A stretch of DNA of 64,000 bases from Cupriavidus gilardii (GTDB lineage Bacteria > Pseudomonadota > Gammaproteobacteria > Burkholderiales > Burkholderiaceae). The stretch spans positions 1 to 64,000 of the forward strand of contig NZ_VZOV01000019.1 of assembly GCF_008801915.1 (NCBI RefSeq), read 5' to 3'. Both the position numbers and the translations under genes were made by a program. Below the pieces are notes generated by a model. The model was not told the DNA's origin. It was given only the letters and a program-made list of their open reading frames with translations, and searched no databases. Positions 8,875-21,136 of this stretch are shown one piece after another (the first letter of the stretch is position 1; each line of letters opens with the position of its first letter).

Positions 8875-10376
8875 CAGGCTGCATGGCCGCCATGGGGCGC
8901 GGCCATGCCCGTTTCCGTCGCACCGCCTTCGGCGGCGGCCTCGGCGCCTTCCGGCGTCACCGACACCGGCGCGGTACGCGTGCGCAACAGCATGCCGCCC
9001 AGCACCGCGGCCACCAGCGCGAACACCGCGCCGACCAGGAACGCGAGGTGATAGCCCGCGTTCAGCGCGTCGGCCGGCGCGCCGCCGGCCGCGGCCACGC
9101 CCGCGGTGCGGCCCGCCGCCAGGCTGGCGAGTACCGCCAGGCCAAGCGCGCCGCCCATCATGAACGAGGTGTTGACCACGCCCGAGGCCAGGCCGGAATC
9201 GCTCGGCTTGACGTCGCTCATCGCCGCCAGCAGCACCGGATTGAACGCGATGCCCGCGCCCAGCCCCAGCAGCAGCATGCCGGGCAGCACGTCGACGACG
9301 AAGCTGCCGCCGACCGGCGCACGCGCGAACAGCAGCAGCCCCAGCGCCGCCAGCAGCAGCCCGGCGGCCAGCGGCGCGCGCACGCCGTAGCGCATCACCA
9401 GGCGCGCCGACAGGCCCAGCGAGAACGCCGCCATGATCAGGTTGGCCGGCAAGAATGCCAGGCCGACCTGCATCGGCGTGTAGCCCAGCACCAGTTGCAG
9501 ATACAGCGCCGAGATGAAGAACCAGGCGAACATCGCGGCGGCCCACAGTACGCCGACCACATTGGAGACCGCGACATTGCGCAGCCGGAACAGCCCCAGC
9601 GGCATCAGCGGATGCGCGACGCGCGACTCGATCAGCAGGAACACCAGCAGCAGCGCCACCGCGATGCCGAGCATCGACACGGTCTGCGTGGCCAGCCAGC
9701 CGACCTCGTTGCCGTTGACCACCGCGTAGACCGCCAGCATCAGCGAAACCGTGATCGTCACCGCACCGCCGACGTCGAGGCGCTGACCGTTGGCCGAGCC
9801 CGGCAGGTTCGGGATCAACGCCAGGCACAGCGCGTAGACCGCGACGCCGAGCGGCAGGTTGACCAGGAAGATCCAGTGCCAGCTCAAGGCGCTGGTCAGC
9901 AGGCCGCCGAGCAGCACGCCGATGCTGCCGCCGCCCGCGCAGACGAAGCCATAGACGCCCATCGCCTTGGCGCGGTCGGACGGCGTCGAGAACAGGTCCA
10001 TGATCAGCGACAGCGCCACCGCCGACACGACCGCGCCGCCGATACCCTGCACCGCGCGCGCGGCCACCAGCACGCCCTGCGATTGCGCCACGCCGCAGGC
10101 CAGCGAAGCTAGCGTGAACAGCGTGATGCCGAGCAGGAACAGGCGGCGGTGGCCGAACAGGTCGCCGAGCCGGCCGCCGAGCAGCAGGAAGCCGCCGAAG
10201 GTCAGCATATAGGCGTTGACGACCCAGACCAGCGCGGTCTCGGTGAAGCCGAGTTCGTTGCGGATCGACGGCAGGGCGACGTTCACGATGGTCGTGTCCA
10301 GCACGATCATCAGCTCGCCCAGGCACAGGACCATCAGCGCGAGCCAGCGCTTGCGGTCATCGAGTGTGTGCTGCAT
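8874..10376 (-). CDS. DHA2-type MFS multidrug efflux transporter (EmrB/QacA-like)
   Basis: A 500-residue drug:proton antiporter of the 14-helix DHA2 group. The signature LDTTIVNVALPSI lies in helix 1 and GGRLGDLFGHRRLFL is the MFS motif A loop. The GIGGAVVSAVALSLI segment fits the antiporter motif region. The start at 10376 is preceded by AAAGGA; an upstream in-frame ATG (10505) would cover the operator-like palindromes and was rejected. It is coupled to the TetR gene downstream, a common drug-responsive efflux arrangement. Confidence 0.9.
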   Translation of the reverse strand: MQHTLDDRKRWLALMVLCLGELMIVLDTTIVNVALPSIRNELGFTETALVWVVNAYMLTFGGFLLLGGRLGDLFGHRRLFLLGITLFTLASLACGVAQSQGVLVAARAVQGIGGAVVSAVALSLIMDLFSTPSDRAKAMGVYGFVCAGGGSIGVLLGGLLTSALSWHWIFLVNLPLGVAVYALCLALIPNLPGSANGQRLDVGGAVTITVSLMLAVYAVVNGNEVGWLATQTVSMLGIAVALLLVFLLIESRVAHPLMPLGLFRLRNVAVSNVVGVLWAAAMFAWFFISALYLQLVLGYTPMQVGLAFLPANLIMAAFSLGLSARLVMRYGVRAPLAAGLLLAALGLLLFARAPVGGSFVVDVLPGMLLLGLGAGIAFNPVLLAAMSDVKPSDSGLASGVVNTSFMMGGALGLAVLASLAAGRTAGVAAAGGAPADALNAGYHLAFLVGAVFALVAAVLGGMLLRTRTAPVSVTPEGAEAAAEGGATETGMAAPHGGHAA

Positions 10377-10457
10377 GGGGTGTCCTTTTTCGGTTCTTGG
10401 TTTTTTTTTGTTTGTGCTTGTGACTTCAGGAGCGTTGACGCGCTGGCGTTTTGCACT

Positions 10458-10504
10458 GTTGTGTACAGTGTTCACAACCATAGCACACAAATGGACGATG
10501 TCCA
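10458..10504. promoter_or_regulatory. two palindromes upstream of the efflux/TetR operon (operator candidates)
   Basis: Bases 10458-10478 form an imperfect palindrome with arms GTTGTG and CACAAC around a 9-base core. Bases 10492-10504 form a perfect one, TGGAC-GAT-GTCCA. They lie 80-130 bases before the efflux start in an AT-richer gap. Both are of the size bound by TetR dimers, so one or both are likely operators for the co-transcribed TetR protein. Confidence 0.5.
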
Positions 10505-10579
10505 CTTCTGTGTTGTGATGTTGGCTTTACGACATATTTGACGCCGCCAGAGGCGCCGGCCGCCGCGGCTGCGTGGCGC

Positions 10580-11575
10580 TCAAGCCGTGCGGCGGTTGCG
10601 CACCTTGCGCGCCCGCCCGCCCCCCTCCCCGTCTGCACGCAGCACCGTCATCTCCGCCAGATAGTCGAGCAGGCGCTTGACCGCCGCCGAGCGCGGCCGC
10701 TTGTCGCGCACGATCAGCTGCGCGTCGGCGGCTTCCAGCACCGCGTTGCGCACCGGCAGAGCGACCAGCTGGTGGCCCAGCTCGCGCGCGACCGCCAGGG
10801 CCGGCAGGAAGGTCACGCCCAGGCCGGTGCTGGCGTAGTGCTTCAGCGCCGCGATCGAGTTGGTGGTCAGCGCGGCCGTGAAGCGGACCTTCTCGGTCAG
10901 CTCGACCAGCTGGATCACCTGGCGCAGTCCGAAGCCCGGCGTCATCAGGCCGACCGGATACGGCAGGATGTCGGCGATGGTCAGCGCCTTGCCGCGCCGC
11001 GCCAGCGGATGGTCGGGCCGCGCGATCACGCAGACCGGCTGGCGCCGCGCGGCCAGCACGCGCAGCGTCGGCTCCGGCGGCGGCGCATAGGCCAGACCCA
11101 CATGCGCGCGATCTTCCGCCACCGCGCGCACCACCTCGTTGACGTTCATCAGCTCCAGCGTGACGTTGATCTTCGGATAGCGCTGGCAGAACTCGTTGAG
11201 CACCGCGTGGATCAGCTCGTCGATGAAACCCTCGCCGGCGACGATCTGGATCTGCCCGCGCTGCAGCCCATTCAGTTCCTGCAGCCGCGCCAGCAGCGTC
11301 TCTTCGCCGGCGAGCCGCTCGCGGTAGTGGTCGAGCACCAGCTGGGCCGCTTCGGTCGGCATCACGCCGCGGCCGCGGCGCTCCAGCAGCGTCGCGCCGA
11401 GCTCGCCTTCGAGCTGCTGGATCTGCCGGCTGATCACCGACGGTTCGACATCGAGCTTGTCGGCGGCGGCGCGGATCGAGCCGGCGACAACGGCGGCGTA
11501 GAAGTAGCGCAGCCGGCGTTCGCTGAGTCCGGCCGGCAAGGCGCCGTCGCGGTTCGGATCGGGGGACAGGGGCAC
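10580..11575 (-). CDS. LysR-family transcriptional regulator
   Basis: A 331-residue LysR protein. The helix-turn-helix is SIRAAADKLDVEPSVISRQIQQLEGELGATLLERRGRG and the effector domain begins near residue 105. It has a Gly/Arg-rich tail (GEGGGRARKVRNRRTA). GAGGAAA precedes the ATG. The gene is divergent from the MFS carrier at 11872, which it may regulate. It lies upstream of the efflux operon on the same strand, but with a 200-base gap and separate operator-like sites. Confidence 0.9.
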   Translation of the reverse strand: MPLSPDPNRDGALPAGLSERRLRYFYAAVVAGSIRAAADKLDVEPSVISRQIQQLEGELGATLLERRGRGVMPTEAAQLVLDHYRERLAGEETLLARLQELNGLQRGQIQIVAGEGFIDELIHAVLNEFCQRYPKINVTLELMNVNEVVRAVAEDRAHVGLAYAPPPEPTLRVLAARRQPVCVIARPDHPLARRGKALTIADILPYPVGLMTPGFGLRQVIQLVELTEKVRFTAALTTNSIAALKHYASTGLGVTFLPALAVARELGHQLVALPVRNAVLEAADAQLIVRDKRPRSAAVKRLLDYLAEMTVLRADGEGGGRARKVRNRRTA

Positions 11576-11871
11576 GGCGTTTCCTCGAAGGTGGTGACGA
11601 AGGTGGTGGCGACGGTGGCCGCGAAGGTGGTTGGGCGGCGGCGGTCCTGGCCCACCCCGCGTTGACCAAAAAGCAACGGAATCGTACAGCGATGGCTATT
11701 GTTCCTCAACGGCCGCGTTGGCAACAATGCGCGAAGGCCGGCCGCGCCCGCGCGGATGCCGGCCTACGGGACAACGACAGCACAACGACAGCACAACGAC
11801 AGCAGCAGCCCGATCAGAACAAGCGCCCGTCCTGCCAACCCCCACCGTGCCTGCGGCACCCGGAGACATCG
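11576..11871. repeat. divergent intergenic region with short tandem repeats
   Basis: The gap between the LysR and MFS genes holds three degenerate copies of cgaaggtggt near 11586-11632 and three perfect copies of the 11-base unit acaacgacagc at 11771-11803. The MFS ribosome site GGAGA is at its right end. The repeats could be regulatory spacers or slippage products; no clear promoter boxes were found. Confidence 0.5.
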
Positions 11872-13206
11872 ATGCAACAGACCACCACCTCGTGGAATCC
11901 ATCCGACGCGATGGCGGCCACGCCCGACGCGCTGGCGCCGATCTATCGCAAGATCAGCCTGCGCGTGCTGCCCTTCCTGCTGCTGTGCTATGTGTTCGCC
12001 TACCTGGACCGGGTCAACATCGGCTTTGCCAAGCTGCAGATGCAGCAGGACGTCGGCATCAGCGACGCGGTCTACGGGCTGGGCGCCGGCATCTTCTTCC
12101 TCGGCTACGTGATGTTCGAGGTGCCGAGCAACCTGCTGCTGGCGCGCATCGGCGCGCGCAAGACCATCAGCCGGATCATGGTGCTGTGGGGCGCGACCTC
12201 GGCGTGCATGCTGTTCGTGCGCGATGCGCACAGCTTCTACGCGCTGCGCTTCCTGCTCGGCGTGTTCGAGGCCGGTTTCGCACCGGGCATGATCTTCTAT
12301 CTGACCTACTGGTACGGCGGCGCGCGCATGGCCCGCGTGATGGCGATCGTGATGCTGGCCGGCCCGATCGGCGGCATGGCGGGCGGCCCGGTATCGACCT
12401 GGATCATGACCGCGCTGGCGGGCTCGCACGGGCTGGCCGGCTGGCAATGGATGTTCCTGATCGAGGGGCTGCCGTGCGTGCTGCTCGGCGTGATCGCCTA
12501 CTTCTACCTCGACGACACGCCGGCGCAGGCGCGCTGGCTGTCCGACCGCGAGCGCCGGCTGCTGGCGCACGACATCGGCGCCGCGCGTGCCGGCGGCGGC
12601 CACCACAGCTTCGCCACCGTGCTGCGCGATCCGCGCATCTATGCGCTGGCCTTCGGCTACTTCTGCCTGATCAGCGGCATCTACGCGGTCAGCTTCTGGC
12701 TGCCGACGATCCTGAAGGGCGCGGGCGTGACCAGCACGATGGCGATCGGCATGTATTCGGCGCTGCCTTACGTCGCCGCCGCGGTCCTGATGTTCCTGGC
12801 GGCGCGCAGCTCCGACCGTCGCCAGGAACGGCGCTGGCACAGCGCGACGCTCGCCTTCGTCGGTGCCGCCACGCTGGCGATCGCGGCCTTCACCGCCGAC
12901 AACCTGACGCTGTCGCTGATCAGCATCACCGTCGCCACCGCCGCGATGTGGGCCGCCTACACGGTGTTCTGGGCGATTCCGTCCGAATATCTGCAGGGCA
13001 CCGCGGCCGCGGGCGGCATCGCGCTGATCAACAGCCTCGGCCTGCTGGGCGGCTTCGTCAGCCCGACGCTGATCGGCGCGGTCAAGGACCTGACCGGTTC
13101 GCTCGAAGGCGGGCTGCTGGCGATGGTGGCGCTGCTGGCCGCCGGCGGCCTGGCCATCCTGCTGAACCGGCTGCCGAAGGACCGCGCGCACGCCGCGGTG
13201 CGCTGA
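11872..13206 (+). CDS. MFS transporter, anion:cation symporter type
   Basis: A 444-residue carrier of the ACS branch of the major facilitator superfamily, which imports organic acids such as phthalate, tartrate or glucarate. The N-terminus reads YVFAYLDRVNIGFAKLQM and GYVMFEVPSNLLLARIG, both characteristic of this branch. Twelve hydrophobic segments are visible. The start was chosen because GGAGA precedes it and the longer frame upstream is repeat-derived. The M81 peptidase gene follows 97 bases later on the same strand, so carrier and enzyme probably act in one uptake and degradation route. Confidence 0.9.
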   Translation: MQQTTTSWNPSDAMAATPDALAPIYRKISLRVLPFLLLCYVFAYLDRVNIGFAKLQMQQDVGISDAVYGLGAGIFFLGYVMFEVPSNLLLARIGARKTISRIMVLWGATSACMLFVRDAHSFYALRFLLGVFEAGFAPGMIFYLTYWYGGARMARVMAIVMLAGPIGGMAGGPVSTWIMTALAGSHGLAGWQWMFLIEGLPCVLLGVIAYFYLDDTPAQARWLSDRERRLLAHDIGAARAGGGHHSFATVLRDPRIYALAFGYFCLISGIYAVSFWLPTILKGAGVTSTMAIGMYSALPYVAAAVLMFLAARSSDRRQERRWHSATLAFVGAATLAIAAFTADNLTLSLISITVATAAMWAAYTVFWAIPSEYLQGTAAAGGIALINSLGLLGGFVSPTLIGAVKDLTGSLEGGLLAMVALLAAGGLAILLNRLPKDRAHAAVR

Positions 13207-13303
13207 AGTGTGCCGGGGCACGCGGATGCGTGCCCTGGCCCCGCTTGCCCCGCTTGCCACCGACGCCCCGTTTCTCCAATCCGAATTGAACGACTACCGA
13301 CCC

Positions 13304-14848
13304 ATGCGCATCCTTCTCGCCGGTTTCCAGCACGAGACCAATACCTTCGCGCCGTCGAAGGCCCACTACGACAACTTCGTCCGCGGCGAGGGCTTTCCCG
13401 CGATGGTGCGCGGCGCCGACGTGCTGGCGCTGCGCGACGTCAATATTCCGGCGGGCGGCTTCATCCGCGCGATCGGCGAACTGACGCGCGGTGAGGCGCA
13501 ACTGCTGCCGGTGATCTGGGCCGGCGCCAGCCCTTCGGCGCATGTGGCCACCGATGCGTTCGAGCGCATCGCCGGCGAGATCGTCGACGCCGCGCGCGCG
13601 CAGCGGCCCGACGCGATCTATGTGGACCTGCACGGCGCGATGGTGACCGATGAACACGACGATGGTGAAGGCGAGCTGCTGGCCCGGCTGCGCGCCGCAG
13701 TGGGCGTGGACGTGCCGATCGTCGCCAGCCTCGACCTGCATGCCAACGTGACACAGCGCATGCTGGAGAGCGCCGATGCCCTGGTCGCCTACCGCACCTA
13801 TCCGCACGTCGACATGGCGGACACCGGCGCGCGCGCGGCGCAGCTGCTGCAGCGCCTGCTCGGCAAAGGCAACGGCGACGGCAGCCATGGCAGCCGCCCG
13901 CTGCATCGCGCGGCGCGCCGCCTGCCCTTCCTGATCCCGATCAACGGCCAGTGCACGTTCCTGGAACCGGCGCGCGGCATCTATGCGCTGCTCGACGAGC
14001 TCGAGCGCGAGCTGGACGGCGTGGTGTCGCTGTCGTTCACGCCGGGCTTTCCGGCAGCGGACTTCGCCGAATGCGGCGGCGTGGTCTGGGGCTATGGCGA
14101 CGACGCCGCGCGTATCGAGCAGGCGGTGGCCGCGCTGACCGACGCGGTCGTCGCGCGCGAGGCCGACTGGGCGGTGCCGTTCCTGACGCCGGACGAGGCG
14201 GTACGGGAAGCGATGCGGCTGTCGCAGGCGGCGAGCCGGCCGGTGGTGATCGCCGACACGCAGGACAACCCCGGCGCCGGCGGCGACTCGAACACGACCG
14301 GCATGCTGCGCGCGCTGGTACGCGCCGGCGCCACCGATGCCGCGATCGGGCTGATCGTCGATCCGGAAGCGGTGCGCGCCGCGCATGCCGCCGGCGTCGG
14401 CAGCGATATCACGATCGCGCTGGGCGGCCAGTCCGGCGTGCCGGGCGACGCGCCGTTCGAGGCGACCTTCCGCGTCGCGCAGCTGTCCGATGGCCGCTGC
14501 CGTTTCGACGGTCCGATGATGAACGGCATGGACGTCGATGTCGGGCCGGCGGCGCGGCTGACGATCGGCGGCGTGCACGTGGTCGTCAGCGCCGGCAAGG
14601 CCCAGATGCTGGACCGCAATCTGTACCGGATGGCCGGCGTCGAGCCGGAGCGGATGAAGATCCTGGTCAACAAGAGTTCGGTGCATTTCCGCGCCGACTT
14701 CCAGCCGATCGCCGAGGCCGTGCTGGTGGCCAAGGCGCCGGGCCCGCTGCTGGCCGATCCGGCCGATCTGCCGTGGAAGAAACTGCCGGCCGGATTGCGG
14801 CTGCGGCCGCTGGGGCCGGCGTTCGAAGGGCCTGTGGCGCAGCGTTGA
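13304..14848 (+). CDS. M81 family metallopeptidase (MlrC-like)
   Basis: A 514-residue protein of the M81/DUF1485 family, whose best-known member MlrC cleaves linearised microcystin peptides. Seen: start MRILLAGFQHETNTFAPS, the metal-ligand region ASLDLHANVT followed by YRTYPHVDMADTG, and DNPGAGGDSNTTG. The C-terminal MlrC domain follows. Members in Burkholderiales are mostly of unknown substrate and often sit beside transporters, as here. There is no obvious Shine-Dalgarno sequence; the start was chosen by family alignment. Confidence 0.88.
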   Translation: MRILLAGFQHETNTFAPSKAHYDNFVRGEGFPAMVRGADVLALRDVNIPAGGFIRAIGELTRGEAQLLPVIWAGASPSAHVATDAFERIAGEIVDAARAQRPDAIYVDLHGAMVTDEHDDGEGELLARLRAAVGVDVPIVASLDLHANVTQRMLESADALVAYRTYPHVDMADTGARAAQLLQRLLGKGNGDGSHGSRPLHRAARRLPFLIPINGQCTFLEPARGIYALLDELERELDGVVSLSFTPGFPAADFAECGGVVWGYGDDAARIEQAVAALTDAVVAREADWAVPFLTPDEAVREAMRLSQAASRPVVIADTQDNPGAGGDSNTTGMLRALVRAGATDAAIGLIVDPEAVRAAHAAGVGSDITIALGGQSGVPGDAPFEATFRVAQLSDGRCRFDGPMMNGMDVDVGPAARLTIGGVHVVVSAGKAQMLDRNLYRMAGVEPERMKILVNKSSVHFRADFQPIAEAVLVAKAPGPLLADPADLPWKKLPAGLRLRPLGPAFEGPVAQR

Positions 14849-14858
14849 GAGTCACCGG

Positions 14859-14932
14859 GTCCCCGCGTTCGCGGGGACGACGTGGTAGCAAGCGACATCG
14901 CATGGATTCGTCGCCCCCGCGAAGGCGGGGGC
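14859..14932. repeat. GC-rich hairpin pair between convergent genes
   Basis: Two strong inverted repeats, 14859-14878 (9-base arms GTCCCCGCG) and 14913-14932 (8-base arms GCCCCCGC), lie between the convergent M81 and dnaE2 ends. The second is followed by cccagcggc and matches the dispersed element at 30810-30940. They can act as bidirectional terminators, but no T-tract follows. They also belong to a short dispersed repeat family common in such genomes. Confidence 0.6.
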
Positions 14933-14969
14933 CCAGCGGCTGTCGCAACGAAGCCGCCCTGCAACAACG

Positions 14970-18539
<3,570 letters not shown>

Positions 18540-18570
18540 AGCACTGCGAGGGGAACGCCCTGGATCGATA

Positions 18571-18586
18571 CTGTATATTTATACAG
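18571..18586. promoter_or_regulatory. LexA (SOS) box upstream of dnaE2
   Basis: CTGTATATTTATACAG fits the consensus CTGT-N8-ACAG exactly, with an AT-rich spacer. It lies 32 bases before the dnaE2 GTG and after the DUF3800 stop, so dnaE2 has its own damage-inducible promoter separate from imuA-imuB. Confidence 0.9.
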
Positions 18587-18687
18587 TATTATGGCCGCCG
18601 AAGGCAAGGCGGATTGTGCAGTGCGAGCTTGGCCCTCTAATCGACGTTGCTCTGCGAGAGATGGGTCACAACACCTTTGCAGTTCAC

Positions 18688-19338
18688 CTAGAAAAACAGC
18701 CTCTTCTGAAGGATCGCGGAAGTCCCGATGCGATGCGCTTGGCAATTACGGAACTCATGATGTGCCCAGACGATGCCCGCCAAGATGTCGACAAACTGGA
18801 GTGCCAAGCTATCCTTGCTTTCCCAAGGGGTGGTCTGTAACTGCGTAGTGGCGCCCCTTATGGCCAACTCGGTACGAAGGTAGTCATGCAACACATGCTT
18901 CAATTCGGTCTTGAGTGAGCGGGCATCCGGGATGAAGCACACAGAATCGCTTTCAGCCATCACGTCCAGCAGCAACAATTTGGCCATGTAGTTGTACAGG
19001 CCATTTGGGTGATTGCGGAACGCAGCGCTTACATTTTCTTTGCGCACGGTGATGGCAACGAAGTGGACACCCGCATGAGCGCTGCGGATCTTTACCAACT
19101 CGTGTGCAAAGCCGACGCGCTCCCCTGATGAAAGCTCCACCGACTTCAACTCGCGGCAAAGCGGACGCTTGCGTCGAGTGTATAGGCCCCTGACAGGACG
19201 GGTCAGAATCGATTCGCGACCATCAGGGATGATTGCGGCGGCAAGAGTGAAATGCCGGCTTGATCCTCCACGTTGATATGGAGCATCCAATTTCCAGCCT
19301 AAACAACCGCTTTCGTCCAAATAGATGGTGATGGCCAT
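18688..19338 (-). CDS. DUF3800 domain protein inserted in the imu cassette
   Basis: A 216-residue protein beginning MAITIYLDESG, the hallmark YxDESG motif of DUF3800, with a matching C-terminal block LALQFVDILAGIVWAHHE. Both acidic blocks resemble an RNase H-like active site, but no activity is established. Base composition and codon use differ from the flanks: two 60-base lines counted by hand are 48% and 57% GC, against very high GC around it. It separates imuB from dnaE2 and has a strong hairpin over its ribosome site. This points to a transferred gene; no transposase or clear direct repeats were seen. Confidence 0.85.
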   Translation of the reverse strand: MAITIYLDESGCLGWKLDAPYQRGGSSRHFTLAAAIIPDGRESILTRPVRGLYTRRKRPLCRELKSVELSSGERVGFAHELVKIRSAHAGVHFVAITVRKENVSAAFRNHPNGLYNYMAKLLLLDVMAESDSVCFIPDARSLKTELKHVLHDYLRTELAIRGATTQLQTTPWESKDSLALQFVDILAGIVWAHHEFRNCQAHRIGTSAILQKRLFF

Positions 19339-19475
19339 ATGAAAATAGCCTCCCGAAAGGGAGGCTATCGAAAGGTGCGGTACCCAGACCTGACGTACTC
19401 AAAGTACGCTTACGATTACGACGCAGTTTGTCGCAGGTGGCTCTGGGCCAAGCGTTGTCGTTTAAACCGCCACGC
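19339..19475 (-). ncRNA. structured leader RNA of the DUF3800 gene (candidate)
   Basis: Upstream of the DUF3800 start, read on the minus strand, lie compact hairpins. One (19345-19368) has perfect 10-base arms ATAGCCTCCC/GGGAGGCTAT; its 3' arm contains the GGGAGG ribosome site ten bases before the ATG, so folding would hide it. Another has CGTACT/AGTACG arms near 19393-19407, with more pairing possible up to 19475. Structured RNA motifs upstream of DUF3800 genes have been reported (the DUF3800-I to -XI candidates, recalled from memory). Whether this belongs to one of them needs a covariance-model search. Confidence 0.6.
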
Positions 19476-19531
19476 CGCTACATCCGCGATTATGGGGACA
19501 TGCCTCGCTGATTTCAACCGCCCGGGTGACG

Positions 19532-21136
19532 TTATCCAAACAACCCATGCAAAAACCACCGGTACTCCCCCTCCTCCTCTCCTTCTCGCCCGGGGCGTTC
19601 GCGGTAGATCCAGCAGCGCAGGCCGTCGCCGCGTTCGGCGATGAAGTAGTCGCGCGTGGCGAGGGCGCCGTCCCACCAGCCTGATTCGATGCGTTCGGGC
19701 CGGGACAGCAGCGTCAGCGGGCTGCCGTGACAGGGGCTGTGCCGGCGCACCGGCAGGCGCAGCGGCGGTTCCAGCAGCCATAGCGGGCGATCGGGCAAGA
19801 CAGCCGCATCGGCCGACCCGGCGGCCGCGCGTGGCGATCCGTTGGCGCGGCCCGTGCCGGCTTCGTCGACCGGCCGCCAGCGGTTGGCGCATTCGGGCCG
19901 ATGGTCCGCCAGCGGATGCGGCTGCAACACGTTCTCGCGGCCCAGCCGCGCCACCAGCGTATCGAGCACGCGGCCGAGTTCGGCCTGCCCGCCGCCCGGC
20001 TCCGGAAACAGCGTGTCGCTCTGCGGCAGGCATTCGGCCACGGTCTCGACCTTCAGCATCAGGCCGACCACCGGCGCATCGAACTGCAGCCGGTCGAGCT
20101 TTTCCTGCAGCAGCCGCGACAGATGCCCGGGATCGCGGCTGGGCTGGGCCAGGCTGACCGTCACCGGCGTGGCGGCGATGGCGGCGTCGCGCCGCTGGCG
20201 TTCGTGCTCGAGGCGCAGCACGAAGCGCGTGACGCCGGCCTGATGCGCGGTCAGCCAGCCGGCCACCGCCTGCAGCAGACGCTGGGCGCCGGCCAGCACG
20301 CCGGCGGCCGATTCGGTCCGCCCCGGCAGTTCCATCCGTTCGGCGAAGGTCGGCGGCGCGGCGAACCAGCCCAGGCGCGCCGGCGTCTCGCCATAAGCCT
20401 GGTCCAGCCGCGTCAGCAGGTCGGTGCCGAGCCGGCGCTGCAGTCCCGCGCGCGGCAGCCAGCGGACCTCGCCGACGGTGCGGCAACCGATGCCGTCGAG
20501 CCAGCGCGGATCGGCCAGGCTTGCCAGCATCTCGACCGGCAGCCGGTCCAGCAGCCGCGCCATCCGCTCGGCCCGCACCGCCCGCCGCGCGGGCCGCAGC
20601 ACCTGGCCGCGGCGCCCCAGCCGCAGCGGCATCGCGGCCAGCCAGGCGGCGCCATGGGCGGTGGTGCCGCAGCCGATCTGCGCGAAGGTGCCGAGGCTGC
20701 GCACGCAGGCACGCACCGCGCGGCACAGCGCGCGATGGCCGCCGAACAGGCGCAGGCTGGCGGTCACGTCGAGCGCGACGGTGGCGGGGCCGAGTTCCTC
20801 GTCCAGCGTGACCTGCGGCGTGAAGCGCAGCAGCGCCAGCGCGGCCGCGGTCAGCAGTTGCGCTTCGGCGGCCGGGTCGCGCTCCAGATGCACGATCTCC
20901 GCCGACAGCGCCTGCACGCCGCCGCGCCGCATGCCGGCGGACACGCCCAGCGCCATCGCCGGCCGGTTGGCCAGCACCACCCGCTCCTGCTCCAGCACGA
21001 CCGTCGGCACCGCATGGTTGAGCGTGCCGATGTTGCCGCCGGTGTTGCTGCCGGCGGTGCCCGCGGCCTCAGGCCAGCTGGGGTGCAGCGCGTCCAGCGG
21101 CAGGCGCGGCAGATGCACCGCGATCCAGAACGGCAT
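19532..21136 (-). CDS. imuB: ImuB, catalytically degenerate Y-family polymerase
   Basis: A 534-residue DinB-like protein that acts as the hub of the ImuABC mutasome, linking DnaE2 to the sliding clamp. It starts MPFWIAVHLPRLPLDALHP, where active Y-family enzymes have an acidic metal-binding motif, and carries VALDVTASLRLFGG in place of the second acidic site. Loss of these acids is normal for ImuB. The C-terminus ends EYRWFLHGLFG, typical for the family. The start lies 68 bases inside imuA. In most relatives dnaE2 follows directly; here DUF3800 intervenes. Confidence 0.93.
   Translation of the reverse strand: MPFWIAVHLPRLPLDALHPSWPEAAGTAGSNTGGNIGTLNHAVPTVVLEQERVVLANRPAMALGVSAGMRRGGVQALSAEIVHLERDPAAEAQLLTAAALALLRFTPQVTLDEELGPATVALDVTASLRLFGGHRALCRAVRACVRSLGTFAQIGCGTTAHGAAWLAAMPLRLGRRGQVLRPARRAVRAERMARLLDRLPVEMLASLADPRWLDGIGCRTVGEVRWLPRAGLQRRLGTDLLTRLDQAYGETPARLGWFAAPPTFAERMELPGRTESAAGVLAGAQRLLQAVAGWLTAHQAGVTRFVLRLEHERQRRDAAIAATPVTVSLAQPSRDPGHLSRLLQEKLDRLQFDAPVVGLMLKVETVAECLPQSDTLFPEPGGGQAELGRVLDTLVARLGRENVLQPHPLADHRPECANRWRPVDEAGTGRANGSPRAAAGSADAAVLPDRPLWLLEPPLRLPVRRHSPCHGSPLTLLSRPERIESGWWDGALATRDYFIAERGDGLRCWIYRERPGREGEEEGEYRWFLHGLFG

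Noticed and set aside
18600..19531. Insertion sequence or transposon carrying DUF3800
   Set aside because: No transposase, terminal inverted repeats or clear target duplication could be seen.
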